The notes under the pieces are model-generated. The model made no database searches, was not told where the DNA came from, and saw nothing but the letters and a program-made list of their open reading frames with translations. 64,000 nt of DNA from Hippea sp. KM1. GTDB lineage: Bacteria; Campylobacterota_A; Desulfurellia; Desulfurellales; Hippeaceae. A program made the translations under genes and the position numbers. Location: the NCBI RefSeq assembly GCF_000526195.1, contig NZ_JAFP01000001.1:1493501-1557500 (forward strand), read 5' to 3'. Every line of letters starts with the position of its first letter. Position 1 is the first letter of the stretch. Below are positions 7,886-16,442 of the stretch, piece by piece.

Positions 7886-8875
7886 ATGAAAGCCGTTATA
7901 TGCGATGGATTTGGCGGAGTGGATGTTTTAAAAATAGCCGATGTGGAAAAACCAAAGCCAAAACCCAACCAGGTTTTAATAAAGGTCATGGCAACATCGG
8001 TAAACATGCCAGACATAGTACAAAGAAGGGGCAAATACCCGCCACCTCCGGGCGAATCAGAGATATTGGGTTTAGAGGTTGCAGGCGTAATAGAGGAGAT
8101 AGGCAGCGAGGTTGAGGGATACAAAAAGGGCGATAGGGTAATGGCTCTGGTCGGTGGCGGTGGATATGCAGAATATGCCACAGCCTATGCAAGCCATTTG
8201 ATACCTATTCCTGAATCGATGAGCTTTGAGGAGGCAGCCTGCGTTTGTGAGGCCTATATTACGGCATTCCTCAATGTCTTTATGATAGGCGGCATAAAGG
8301 ATAACGACTATGTCCTATACCACGGCGGTGGCGGTGGTGTAAATACCGCAGCCATACAGCTAACAAGGGCACTAACAAACAATGTCAATATCATCGTCAC
8401 GGCCTCGCCAAGAAAGATCGATAAGGTCAAAGAATTGGGCGTGGATCTGGTTATAAATTATAAGGAAAACCCCAACTTCTCAGACATCATAAAGGAGTAC
8501 ACCAAGAAACGGGGCGTTGACATCATTTTAGACCATGTCGGTGCAGCATACTTAGACCAGAACATCAAATCACTGGCATACGAGGGCAGGCTGATAATAA
8601 TCGGTGTCATAAGCGGCATAAAGGCAGAGCTGAATTTAGGGCTTTTAATGGTAAAAAGGCAGAAAATAATCGGTTCTGTATTGAGGTCTCGCCCTGTGGA
8701 GAATAAGGCAGAGATAATAAAGGAGTTCAAGGAGAAAGCCATTCCCAAATTCGCAGACAGAACCATCGTTCCTATCATATACAAGGTCATGCCGCTTGAG
8801 GAGGTTGCAGAAGCCCACCAAATAATGGAAAAGGGCGAGCACTTCGGAAAAATCGTCCTTAAGGTTTCTAACTAA
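7886..8875 (+). CDS. Medium-chain dehydrogenase/reductase, quinone oxidoreductase (PIG3) type
   Basis: A 329-residue zinc-independent MDR protein. The GroES-like N-terminal half begins MKAVICDGFGGVDVLKI and lacks the zinc ligands of alcohol dehydrogenases. The Rossmann half has HGGGGGVNTAAIQL where the family usually reads HGGAGGVGTAAIQL, so the second glycine of the nucleotide loop is changed to Asn. The ATG at 7886 is chosen over an upstream in-frame start because it has a strong GGGGGAGAAGG site. Its place between hypF and hypC is unusual; it is not a known maturation factor. NAD(P)H-dependent reduction of a quinone or enal is the family role; the substrate here is unknown. Confidence 0.85.
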   Translation: MKAVICDGFGGVDVLKIADVEKPKPKPNQVLIKVMATSVNMPDIVQRRGKYPPPPGESEILGLEVAGVIEEIGSEVEGYKKGDRVMALVGGGGYAEYATAYASHLIPIPESMSFEEAACVCEAYITAFLNVFMIGGIKDNDYVLYHGGGGGVNTAAIQLTRALTNNVNIIVTASPRKIDKVKELGVDLVINYKENPNFSDIIKEYTKKRGVDIILDHVGAAYLDQNIKSLAYEGRLIIIGVISGIKAELNLGLLMVKRQKIIGSVLRSRPVENKAEIIKEFKEKAIPKFADRTIVPIIYKVMPLEEVAEAHQIMEKGEHFGKIVLKVSN

Positions 8876-8885
8876 GGGGGAGGTT

Positions 8886-9134
8886 ATGTGTCTTGGAATA
8901 GCCATGAAGGTTGTTGAGATATACGACGGTGGGTTAAACGGCGTGGTTGAGGCAGGCGGTGTTAAGCGCCACTGCTTTTTCCACATGATAGATAACCTGA
9001 AGGTCGGGGATTATGTTATAGTCCATGCCGGTTGCGCTATAGAAAAGATAGAAGAAAAAGAGGCCCAAGAAAACCTAAAACTCATAGAGCAATGCCTGTT
9101 GGGAGACCAGACAAGTGAGCAAGATAAAACTTGA
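8886..9134 (+). CDS. hypC: Hydrogenase maturation chaperone HypC
   Basis: An 82-residue HypC/HybG-family protein beginning MCLGIAMKVVEI. Cys2, exposed once the initiator Met is removed, is the residue that carries the Fe(CN)2CO moiety together with HypD and binds the hydrogenase large-subunit precursor. A strong GGGGGAGG site precedes it, 10 bases after the MDR stop. Its end overlaps hypD by 20 bases, consistent with tightly coupled synthesis of the HypC-HypD complex. Confidence 0.94.
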   Translation: MCLGIAMKVVEIYDGGLNGVVEAGGVKRHCFFHMIDNLKVGDYVIVHAGCAIEKIEEKEAQENLKLIEQCLLGDQTSEQDKT

Positions 9135-10212
9135 TGTTTATAACGATCCAGAGATTGTAAGAAAGCTCAGCAACTTCATAAAAAAGGAAGCCGCCAAGTT
9201 AGAAAAACCCATAAGGATTATGCACATCTGCGGCACCCACGAAAACTCAATCGTAAGGTTTGGCTTAAGAGACCTACTGCCCAAAAACATCACAGTCATT
9301 GCAGGCCCCGGTTGTCCTGTATGCGTCACAAGCTCAAGGGATATAGATGCCATAATAGAGCTTACCCTAAAGGAGGATATAAAGCTTCTGACATTTGGGG
9401 ATATGCTAAAGGTGCCAGGCAGCAGGTTATCGTTTTTTAGGGCTAAATCCATGGGCGCTGACATAGAGATGATTTACAGCATATTTGACGGCATAGAGAT
9501 AGCCAAAAAATCCAGCAAACCGTGTATATTCTTCGCCTGCGGCTTTGAAACAACAGCAGCGCCAACAGCAGCAGCCCTAAGGGATTTAGATATACCAAAC
9601 AACTTCTATATTTACAGCGTGCATAAATACACACCAAACGGCGTATATGCCCTGCTTAAAAGCGGTAAGATCTCAATGGATGCGTTGATCCTTCCAGGTC
9701 ATGCCTCAACCATATCGGGCCTAAAGACCTATGAGAGGTTTGCCGAAGGGTTTGGCTTACCTTCGGTTGCAGCAGGCTTTGAGGCTGCAGACATACTGCT
9801 TGCCATAGCCCTGATAGTAAAACAGATAAACAACAGAGAGGCAAAGGTGGAAAACGCCTACAACAGGGTCATAGAATACGAAGGCAATAAAAAGGCTCAG
9901 AAAGCAATAGATGAGGTTTTCTATCTTACAAGCTCCATCTGGAGGGGGCTGGGTGAGATAGAAAATAGCGGTTATGAGCTAAAAGACGAATACAAGAGGT
10001 TTGATGCAAAAGAGGAGTTTAACATCACATACACCGACGATTACATAGAACACCAGAAGGGTTGCAAATGCAACGAAATAATCCTGGGCAATCTAACGCC
10101 TAAGGACTGCCCCCTCTTTGGAAAAAGATGCACACCGTATGACCCGATAGGCCCCTGCATGGTCTCAGATGAGGGAACCTGTAAAAACTGGTATGATGGA
10201 GGTCTGTTTTGA
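9115..10212 (+). CDS. hypD: Hydrogenase maturation Fe-S scaffold HypD
   Basis: A 365-residue HypD, the [4Fe-4S] protein on which the Fe(CN)2CO unit is assembled. Visible motifs: CGTHENSIVRFGLRDLLP near residue 40, the GPGCPVCVT redox motif near residues 65-73, GFETTAAPTAAAL near 145, and a Cys-rich C-terminus (CKCNEIILG to CPLF, CTPYDPIGPC, C) that ligates the cluster. Translation probably starts at GTG 9115, with GGAG 9 bases upstream inside hypC. It is followed by hypE with a 4-base TTGA overlap. Confidence 0.95.
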   Translation: MSKIKLDVYNDPEIVRKLSNFIKKEAAKLEKPIRIMHICGTHENSIVRFGLRDLLPKNITVIAGPGCPVCVTSSRDIDAIIELTLKEDIKLLTFGDMLKVPGSRLSFFRAKSMGADIEMIYSIFDGIEIAKKSSKPCIFFACGFETTAAPTAAALRDLDIPNNFYIYSVHKYTPNGVYALLKSGKISMDALILPGHASTISGLKTYERFAEGFGLPSVAAGFEAADILLAIALIVKQINNREAKVENAYNRVIEYEGNKKAQKAIDEVFYLTSSIWRGLGEIENSGYELKDEYKRFDAKEEFNITYTDDYIEHQKGCKCNEIILGNLTPKDCPLFGKRCTPYDPIGPCMVSDEGTCKNWYDGGLF

Positions 10213-11177
10213 ACAGAATCGTATCGATAGATCACGGCTCAGGCGGCAAACTTACACTTGAGCTTATAGAGGAGGTATTCAAAGCAGAAAGCGGTCTGGA
10301 TAGCGCCATACTGGGCGATATAGCCTTCACCACAGACTCCCACTCCATAAAACCGCTGTTTTTTGAAGGAGGCGATATCGGAAAGCTGTCGGTTGCAGGC
10401 ACGGTAAACGACCTTCTCTGTGTTGGGGCAAAGCCGCTATATCTATCAACGGCATTTATCATAGAGGCAGGTTTTGAGATAGAAAAACTCAAAAGGATTG
10501 CAGAGTCCATAAGGAAAGAGGCCGAATCAGCAAGCGCAAAGATAGTCTGCGGTGATACAAAGGTTGTCGAAAACGGTAAGGGCGATGGGGTTTACATCAA
10601 TACATCGGGCATAGGCAAAATAATAAGGCCCATAAAGGGAGACAATATAAAAGACGGCGATGTGGTAATCCTAAGCGGCACCATAGGGGAGCACGGCTTT
10701 GCAATCCTAAACCAGAGGGAAAACCTAAATTTGGATGTCAACCTAAAAAGCGATGTATCCCACTTAGCAGACCTTATCCTGCCCCTTATTGAGTCCGATG
10801 TGGATGTAAAGTTCATGAGGGATCCAACACGGGGCGGCCTTGCTATGTGTTTAAACGAGTTATGCTATAAGAGGGACTTCGGCTTTGAGATTGAGGAGTC
10901 CTTAATACCGGTAAGGGAGGATGTCAGGGTAATATCGGAGATTTTGGGCATTGAGCCGTATTATGCTGCAAACGAGGGCAAAATGGTGATAGTTGTATCG
11001 GAAAAAAACAAAAACAAGGCCCTGGATATATTAAAAAGCAATCCGAAGGGGGCAGATGCAAGCATCATTGGCAGGGTCAGTAAAAAACTGGCCGGCGATG
11101 TGGTTTTGAAGACGAGGTTTGGCTCATCAAGGCTATTGAAGATGCCCGTCTCGGATAAGATGCCCCGAATCTGTTAG
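10209..11177 (+). CDS. hypE: Hydrogenase maturation protein HypE (thiocyanate-forming dehydratase)
   Basis: A 322-residue HypE, an AIR-synthase-fold ATPase that dehydrates its carbamoylated C-terminal Cys to thiocyanate. The protein begins SIDHGSGGKLTLELIEEVF, has the metal/ATP motif DPTRGGLAMCLNEL near residues 205-218, and ends in MPRIC, the invariant PRIC tail whose Cys is the modified residue. It starts at TTG 10209, overlapping the hypD stop, with GGAGGT just upstream; the TTG is supported because no ATG precedes the conserved N-terminus. Its stop abuts the ATG of the transporter gene. Confidence 0.95.
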   Translation: MNRIVSIDHGSGGKLTLELIEEVFKAESGLDSAILGDIAFTTDSHSIKPLFFEGGDIGKLSVAGTVNDLLCVGAKPLYLSTAFIIEAGFEIEKLKRIAESIRKEAESASAKIVCGDTKVVENGKGDGVYINTSGIGKIIRPIKGDNIKDGDVVILSGTIGEHGFAILNQRENLNLDVNLKSDVSHLADLILPLIESDVDVKFMRDPTRGGLAMCLNELCYKRDFGFEIEESLIPVREDVRVISEILGIEPYYAANEGKMVIVVSEKNKNKALDILKSNPKGADASIIGRVSKKLAGDVVLKTRFGSSRLLKMPVSDKMPRIC

Positions 11178-12236
11178 ATGTTAAAGGTCAACTTCTGGCT
11201 AAAAAGACTCATAAAAGAGTGGCTATTCCTATCCTCAACCATCGGCCTCATAATAACATCCATCTATCTAAAGAGGATTCCTGCATACACCATAGGGGAT
11301 GTAGAGATCCTAACCGTTATCTTTCTATTTTTGGTAGTACTAAAGGGCTTAGAAAACACCCAAATACTTACAAAATTGGCCCAAAGCACCATAAAGGGGA
11401 GATTTATACCGCTAAAGATCATCCTCTTAACGGCTCTTCTGTCTGCATTTTTCACCAACGACATAGCGCTTTTGATGTTAATACCCCTAACGCTATCCCT
11501 AAATATAAAACACAAGGACATATTAGTAATACTCCAGGCAATCGCCGCAAATGCGGGCAGTGCAATCCTGCCAAGCGGAAACCCCCAAAATATGTTTATA
11601 TACTGGTTTTACAAGCCATCACTAACGGAGTTTGTAAAAACTATATACCCCTTTAGCCTCTTTGGCGTATCGCTTCTTGCGGTATTCTGTCTATTCATAA
11701 AACCCGACTCCGAATCGAAGAGGATAAATCCAGAAATAAAACCAAATTACAAAGCCTATATTATACTGCTATTTCTTATGCTGGCCATCATATTGAAGAT
11801 ACTCCCCCTGTGGTTGGGATTGGTTGTGCTGGTGTATGCGGCTGTATTCGATAGGGAGGCCCTCAAGGTGGATTACTTCCTGATAGGCATATTCTTTGCC
11901 TTCTTTGGCCTAACGGATAACCTGAGGCATCTAATAAGCGTCTCATCAAACTTCAAAGACAGTGTAGTTGTCTTTTCATCCTTTTTGAGCCAGCTGATAA
12001 GCAATGTGCCCGCCACGCTATTTCTGGCCGATTTTACAGCAGACTGGAAGAGACTTTTGTGGGGTGTAAGCATAGGCGGCTATGGCAACCTCATCGGTTC
12101 TTTAGCCAACCTAATAGCCTACAGGATATACAAAACCCACAACCCTGAACATAAGGGCTTCCTTGTCGAGTTTCTTGTATTGGGCTATCTGTGGTTCTTT
12201 GCCTCGATACTCTTCTATATGTTTGTCGTCAGCTAA
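11178..12236 (+). CDS. ArsB/NhaD/SLC13-superfamily anion or Na+/H+ transporter
   Basis: A 352-residue integral membrane protein with about 10 hydrophobic segments. AFFTNDIALLMLIPLTL and ANAGSAILPSGNPQNMFIY are the paired conserved hairpin motifs of the ion-transporter superfamily (ArsB, NhaD, CitMHS, SLC13), and LLSQLISNVPATLFLADF is the C-terminal counterpart. The start directly follows the hypE stop with no spacer and no obvious ribosome site, suggesting coupling. It is shorter than typical ArsB (about 430). The substrate cannot be read: arsenite, a dicarboxylate or Na+ are all possible. Its 3' end overlaps the convergent TPR gene by 8 bases. Confidence 0.75.
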   Translation: MLKVNFWLKRLIKEWLFLSSTIGLIITSIYLKRIPAYTIGDVEILTVIFLFLVVLKGLENTQILTKLAQSTIKGRFIPLKIILLTALLSAFFTNDIALLMLIPLTLSLNIKHKDILVILQAIAANAGSAILPSGNPQNMFIYWFYKPSLTEFVKTIYPFSLFGVSLLAVFCLFIKPDSESKRINPEIKPNYKAYIILLFLMLAIILKILPLWLGLVVLVYAAVFDREALKVDYFLIGIFFAFFGLTDNLRHLISVSSNFKDSVVVFSSFLSQLISNVPATLFLADFTADWKRLLWGVSIGGYGNLIGSLANLIAYRIYKTHNPEHKGFLVEFLVLGYLWFFASILFYMFVVS

Positions 12237-13008
12237 ATCTAAAACCGTCCCTTTCTATGATCTCCATGAGGTTTAGGGCCAGATCGGGGTTTAACCCCCT
12301 CAACTTCTCATACTCCTTAAGCGCCCTGCTCTTATCCCCCATAACGATCCACAGGATGCCCATATTAAACAGGGTTGATGGATTGTAGGGGTCTAATTTC
12401 AAGGCGTGCTTAAAATACTTAAGCGCCTCATCAAAATTGCCCAACTCACCGTATACTATCCCCAAGTTTGAATAGACATCCGAAAGGGACGGGTCTATCT
12501 GTATAGCCTGCTTATACGCCTCTATGGCCTTGGAGTAATCCTCCTTAACCATATAGGCATTACCCATATTGGCATAGGCCTCAGCAAAATCCGGATCAAG
12601 CTCAATAGCCATGCTGTAAAACTCTATGGCCCTATCGCTATCGCCCGTTTCGTAATAGGCATTGCCGATATTCAAATACAACGAAGGGTCCGGCTCCTCA
12701 ACCCTTATAGCCACCTCATTTAGGATATCTATTTCATCCTCAAAGAAACCGAATGTATGGTATATATAGGCCAATGTGTTATAGGCGTCGATGTTGTCGG
12801 GGTTAACCTCCAGCGCTTTCATGCAATACCTCTCTGCCTCTTCAAAATTACCCATCTGAGCATAGCAATAACCCAACTCAATATAAGCATCCTCAAAGGT
12901 CGGATTCTCCTTTACGGCATTCAATAAATACACAACGGCCTTTTTGTATTCCCCTTTATCGATAAGGTTTAAGCCCTTATGGTAAAGCACATCACTCAAC
13001 TGCCTCAT
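12229..13008 (-). CDS. TPR-repeat protein
   Basis: A 259-residue soluble protein built of about six tetratricopeptide repeats. Successive repeats show the 34-residue spacing and the G-Y / A-Y / P signature, for example EAYANMGNAYMVKEDYSKAI then DVYSNLGIVYGELGNFDEAL. There is no signal peptide or catalytic domain, so it is probably a protein-interaction scaffold. Partners are unknown. A promoter-like TATAAA at 13016-13021 ends 7 bases before the ATG, and no ribosome-binding site is visible, suggesting a leaderless transcript. Confidence 0.8.
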   Translation of the reverse strand: MRQLSDVLYHKGLNLIDKGEYKKAVVYLLNAVKENPTFEDAYIELGYCYAQMGNFEEAERYCMKALEVNPDNIDAYNTLAYIYHTFGFFEDEIDILNEVAIRVEEPDPSLYLNIGNAYYETGDSDRAIEFYSMAIELDPDFAEAYANMGNAYMVKEDYSKAIEAYKQAIQIDPSLSDVYSNLGIVYGELGNFDEALKYFKHALKLDPYNPSTLFNMGILWIVMGDKSRALKEYEKLRGLNPDLALNLMEIIERDGFRFS

Positions 13009-13015
13009 TGTTCTA

Positions 13016-13044
13016 TTTATACCAAATTGAGGCTGTTTTTTAAA
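13016..13044 (-). promoter_or_regulatory. Promoter of the TPR gene
   Basis: On the minus strand TTTAAA (13039-13044), a 17-base spacer and TATAAA (13016-13021). The expected start site is about 1 base before the ATG at 13008. The -35 box matches consensus at 4 of 6 positions. Confidence 0.45.
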
Positions 13045-13077
13045 CTCTATTTCTCTAAAAATGACATATTACTCTGT

Positions 13078-13250
13078 TATAATTTAAATAATAAGCGTTA
13101 TAAGTAAATGAGATAGCAGACATCATAAAGAGCATAGTAAACAAGGTCGATGAAAATCCCAAGAACTCCTAACCTAATCGAAATCCATAAAGAGGGCCAC
13201 AAACAAATATGTGCTTGATTAACAAAAGCGGGGGTTCCCTCCCCGCTATC
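13078..13250 (+). other. Possible small orphan transcript: TATAAT box to GC-rich terminator hairpin
   Basis: The 290-base gap between the TPR and HDOD genes holds no protein gene I can defend. It does contain a perfect TATAAT (13078-13083, weak -35) and, 144 bases further on, a GC-rich hairpin AGCGGGG/CCCCGCT (13227-13233/13241-13247) followed by ATCTTTAATAAA. This looks like promoter plus terminator of a short RNA of about 160 bases. A short open stretch ending at 13172 reads like protein (ADIIKSIVNKVDENPKNS) but has no usable start, so it may be a gene remnant. Confidence 0.35.
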
Positions 13251-13263
13251 TTTAATAAAAAAC

Positions 13264-13291
13264 TTGACTAATCTTTTTTCATAGATAAACT
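13264..13291 (+). promoter_or_regulatory. Promoter of the HDOD gene
   Basis: TTGACT (13264-13269), a 16-base spacer and TAAACT (13286-13291). The predicted start site is at 13298, one base before the ATG at 13299, and no ribosome-binding site is present. Confidence 0.5.
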
Positions 13292-13298
13292 TTTGAGT

Positions 13299-14174
13299 AT
13301 GAATAAAATTGAAGAACTTTATAAGAATTTAGGGCAGATTGAGGATCTACCTGCCTTTCCGGCTATAGCGTTTGAGGTCATAAAGCTAACCAGAGACCCC
13401 AATACCACATCGAGAAACCTTGAGGAGGTTATAAAGAGGGATCCAAACCTTGTAAGCCAGATCCTTAAAATGGCAAATTCCTCGTTGTATGGATTATCAA
13501 GGGAGGTATCATCCCTAAATCATGCCATCAATCTGTTGGGTTTTGTGCAGGTCGAAAATATCGTCATGATCTCTGTTATACTATCCAGTGTTAAGAAATT
13601 GCCGCTGCATAAGAAGTTCAACAGGGATAAGTTCTTAGAGCACTCCTTTGGATGCGGCGTCACGGCAAAGATAATAAGCAACATATTAAACCTCAACTTC
13701 AGCTCCGCCGAGTTTAGCGGGGGCGTAATACACGACATAGGCAAGGTGCTCCTTGACCTTTATGCCCCGGATTGCCTGGACTTGATATTGGAAAATGCGT
13801 ACAACAAGGGCATATCGTTTATAGAGTCGGAGATGGAGCTATACGGCATAAACCACTGCATGTTGGGGGCAAAGCTTTTATCCATCTGGGGGTTGCCAGA
13901 AGAAATCATAGACATAGTGGAAAACCACCACGACCCGACAAAGGCCCACAACAAATTGCTCGTAGCCACCGTTCATGTTGCAGATTTGTTGACTTACTCG
14001 GAAGGTATAGGTTTTGGCGGCAATTACGCCAAGTTCACACTGGAGGAAGATGAGGGGTGGCAGCTATTGATACACGAGGCCAACCTGAGCGAGGAGTTCG
14101 ACTTGGCCTATTTTACATTCAAGCTATACGAAGAGATAGATAACGCAAAACAACTTTACTTTGAGGGGTCATAA
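13299..14174 (+). CDS. HDOD-domain signalling protein
   Basis: A 291-residue protein of the HDOD family, an HD-related output domain. Residues 10-210 carry the HDOD fold: LPAFPAIAFEVIKL at the start, ILKMANSSLYGLSREVSSL, LGFVQVENIV, and a partial HD motif GGVIHDIGKVLLDLY. ENHHDPTKAHNKLL and HVADLLTYSEG are the later His and Asp sites. HDOD proteins usually act in regulation of motility, c-di-GMP or stress responses rather than as confirmed phosphodiesterases. ATG 13299 is preferred over the TTG two codons earlier because of the promoter position. cheR follows 3 bases after its stop, so the two are probably one operon. Confidence 0.85.
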   Translation: MNKIEELYKNLGQIEDLPAFPAIAFEVIKLTRDPNTTSRNLEEVIKRDPNLVSQILKMANSSLYGLSREVSSLNHAINLLGFVQVENIVMISVILSSVKKLPLHKKFNRDKFLEHSFGCGVTAKIISNILNLNFSSAEFSGGVIHDIGKVLLDLYAPDCLDLILENAYNKGISFIESEMELYGINHCMLGAKLLSIWGLPEEIIDIVENHHDPTKAHNKLLVATVHVADLLTYSEGIGFGGNYAKFTLEEDEGWQLLIHEANLSEEFDLAYFTFKLYEEIDNAKQLYFEGS

Positions 14175-14177
14175 AAA

Positions 14178-14999
14178 GTGCCAGAAAAGATGAATCCAAA
14201 AACCTTTGAGGAAATAAGGGAGTTTATATACAAAAAATCGGGTATATTCTTTGAGAAATCCAAGGAATACCTATTAACCAACAGATTAAACAAAAGGCTA
14301 AAGGAATTGGGCCTGAACACATTTGAGGAGTATCTGCAATACCTAAAATCACCAAAGGGTTCGCAGGAGTTAGCCCCCCTATTTGATGCCATAACGATAA
14401 ACGAAACATACTTCTTTCGCCACATAAGGCAGATAGAGGCCTTCAGGGATGTAATAGTGCCGGAGCTCCTTAAAAAGAAACGCTCCATTACTGTCTGGAG
14501 TGCTGCCTGCTCCACAGGGGAGGAGCCATACACGCTTGTAATAGCCTTGATGGAAAAATACGGCCAAAATATACCTGCAAGGATACTGGCCAGCGACATA
14601 TCGAACGAGGTTTTGGAGAAGGCCAAAGAGGGCATATACGGAGAATATTCGGTTAAGGAGCTATCGGCAGAATTAAAGAAGAAATACTTTGATAACGCCG
14701 GCTTTGGTAAATACAAGATAAAGGACTTTGTAAAGAGAAAGGTTGTATTCAAGAACATCAACCTAATGGATCCGGCCTTAGGAAGAAGGGTCGGTAAGAT
14801 GGATGTTATATTCTGCCGCAATGTGCTTATATACTTTGATGCCAAATCCCGCCAAAGGGTTATAGATACCTTTTACAATGATATACTAAACCCTGGCGGC
14901 TACCTGTTCTTGGGCGCTACAGAATCCATATCCAGACTAAATACCAACTTTAAGCTCTGCCATTTCAAGATGGCAATAGCCTATCAAAAACCCGAATAG
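14178..14999 (+). CDS. cheR: CheR-type chemoreceptor glutamate methyltransferase
   Basis: A 273-residue CheR: an N-terminal helical CheR_N domain (about residues 8-60, LTNRLNKRLKELG) and a C-terminal SAM-binding domain with TVWSAACSTGEEPYTL (motif I, near 112-127) and DVIFCRNVLIYFD (near 212-224), both family signatures. It methylates glutamates of methyl-accepting chemotaxis proteins using SAM. Start is GTG 14178 with GAGGGGT 8 bases upstream. No CheA, CheB, CheW or MCP gene lies nearby, so the chemotaxis core must be elsewhere. It converges on the RNase P RNA gene. Confidence 0.92.
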   Translation: MPEKMNPKTFEEIREFIYKKSGIFFEKSKEYLLTNRLNKRLKELGLNTFEEYLQYLKSPKGSQELAPLFDAITINETYFFRHIRQIEAFRDVIVPELLKKKRSITVWSAACSTGEEPYTLVIALMEKYGQNIPARILASDISNEVLEKAKEGIYGEYSVKELSAELKKKYFDNAGFGKYKIKDFVKRKVVFKNINLMDPALGRRVGKMDVIFCRNVLIYFDAKSRQRVIDTFYNDILNPGGYLFLGATESISRLNTNFKLCHFKMAIAYQKPE

Positions 15000-15022
15000 C
15001 ATAAATAAAGATAAAATAAAAA

Positions 15023-15397
15023 GCGGAGTGAGCCTGTAAGCCGGGTTCTGTCCACCTGCCCTTGCAGGTTGGATGGCCATTTATCTGTGCGACCTACCCG
15101 AGAACCCCCAGGCCAGAGCCCGGCGGGCAGGGTCAACCCGTTGGGTTCTCCTATTTGGTCTTGCTCCGAGGCGGGGTTTACCGTGCCAGCGGATATTGCT
15201 ATCCACTGCGGTGGTCTCTTACACCACCGTTTCAGCCTTACCGCGCCCTTTCACTGAAGGGCGCGGCGGTTTCTTCTCTGTGGCACTTTCCTTTGGGTCG
15301 CCCCAACCACCCTTTCGAGTGGCGCCTTGACCCTGATGGAGCCCGGACTTTCCTCCAGGCCCACTTAAGGGCCCGGCGGCCATCCAGCTCACTCCGC
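15023..15397 (-). ncRNA. rnpB: RNase P RNA
   Basis: About 375 bases, GC-rich against its surroundings. The 5' end reads GCGGAGTGAGCTGGATGGCC and the early GGAGGAAAGTCCGGGCTCC block is the P4 5' strand with its conserved neighbourhood. The 3' end closes the P1 helix (GGCTCACTCCGC) and is followed by a T-rich run (TTTTTATTTTATC) acting as terminator. ACAGAACCCGGCTTACAGG-like text marks the P4 3' strand. A promoter TTGAAA (15427-15432), a 16-base spacer and TAAGTT (15405-15410) lies upstream on the minus strand. Catalyses 5' maturation of tRNAs; type A architecture is likely. Confidence 0.95.
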
Positions 15398-15436
15398 AAC
15401 CATTAACTTAATAGAAAAATTACCTTTTTCAAGGGT

Positions 15437-15703
15437 TTACCAGCTCCAGCCCTCCTTTAAAAGCTGCCTCATAACGGGAAAGACCTTCTCATAGGTCCCC
15501 TCAAAATACCCCTTTACAACACCCTTCTCGCTAACATCAAAGTTTATACCCATATCCTCAAGGTGCCTCCTTAGCTGCTCCTCTTCCTTCTCATCTAAAT
15601 CATCAGCATAAACATCCAAATAGCACCTGCCTTCCATGGACCACTTAGCTGCGTTATAGAAACCCATCAATCTTCTATGCTCATTACCATGACCGTGGGA
15701 CAT
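15437..15703 (-). CDS. Small conserved-looking hypothetical protein
   Basis: An 88-residue protein that I do not recognise. It begins MSHGHGNEHRRLM, with a His-rich N-terminus, and has a mixed alpha/beta-looking body with many acidic residues (DVYADDLDEKEEEQL). The ATG at 15703 is chosen over an upstream in-frame ATG because GGAGGTTGTAAG sits at the right distance. No cysteine pairs beyond one Cys, no membrane segment. It ends about 40 bases before the rnpB 5' end, overlapping the probable rnpB promoter region only by proximity. Confidence 0.65.
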   Translation of the reverse strand: MSHGHGNEHRRLMGFYNAAKWSMEGRCYLDVYADDLDEKEEEQLRRHLEDMGINFDVSEKGVVKGYFEGTYEKVFPVMRQLLKEGWSW

Positions 15704-15776
15704 CTTACAACCTCCAACTAAACTTTTTTGTTTTGCCAATCATAATACTTTAATCTTTTCTTGTCAAATGAAGGCC

Positions 15777-16442
15777 TTAAGGGTCTATATATCGGGTCTT
15801 GTCTATGACATACGAGACAGCCTCCTCAACGCTATCTGTAATCTTAAACAAACCCAGATCGCTTTCCGATATATACCCCCTATCTGCCAAAAACCTCATA
15901 ACATCAACAACCTTCTCCCAGAACTCACTCCCAAACAAAACCACTGGGAATCGGCCTATCTTGTCTGTTTGTATCAATACAAGACTCTCAAACAGCTCAT
16001 CCATCGTGCCGTATCCACCAGGCATAACCACAAACGATACGGCATACTTCATAAAGGTAACCTTACGGGTGAAGAAATACCTAAAATCAAGCGGAAGGTT
16101 TACATAAGGGTTTAGCTTCTGCTCATGCGGCAGTTCAATATTCAGACCAACGGAAATACCGCCTGCCTCATGAGCGCCCTTATTTGCCGCCTCCATAATA
16201 CCGGGCCCACCGCCGGTAATCACGGCATACCCTTCCTCAGCAAAGCGCTTTGCCATCTCATAGGCCTTCTTATAATAGAGATCATCCTCCTTGATCCTGG
16301 CGCTGCCGAACATGGCAACAGCCAGACCAACATCGTCAAGCTCCTCAAAGGCATCGGTAAAATCCGATAGAACCTTAAACAGGCGCCACAGATCCTTGTT
16401 TTTGTTTCTGTTCTCCAAAAACTCCTTTTGTATATCCTTCAT
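15777..16442 (-). CDS. LOG-family nucleotide phosphoribohydrolase (TIGR00730 type)
   Basis: A 221-residue LOG/YgdH-like Rossmann protein. The GGGPGIMEAANKGA motif (near residue 79) and PGGYGTMDELFE (near 142) form the active site of the family, which releases ribose 5-phosphate from nucleoside monophosphates. The bacterial role is often nucleotide salvage or house-cleaning. The start codon at 16442 directly follows the usp stop, so it is the last gene of the php-bamB-ftsH-usp operon. Confidence 0.88.
   Translation of the reverse strand: MKDIQKEFLENRNKNKDLWRLFKVLSDFTDAFEELDDVGLAVAMFGSARIKEDDLYYKKAYEMAKRFAEEGYAVITGGGPGIMEAANKGAHEAGGISVGLNIELPHEQKLNPYVNLPLDFRYFFTRKVTFMKYAVSFVVMPGGYGTMDELFESLVLIQTDKIGRFPVVLFGSEFWEKVVDVMRFLADRGYISESDLGLFKITDSVEEAVSYVIDKTRYIDP

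Noticed and set aside
14156..14845. Open frame antisense to cheR
   Set aside because: Ser/Leu-rich shadow of a certain gene.
15062..15406. Open frames on the plus strand across rnpB
   Set aside because: They are antisense to the RNase P RNA, whose structure explains the sequence.
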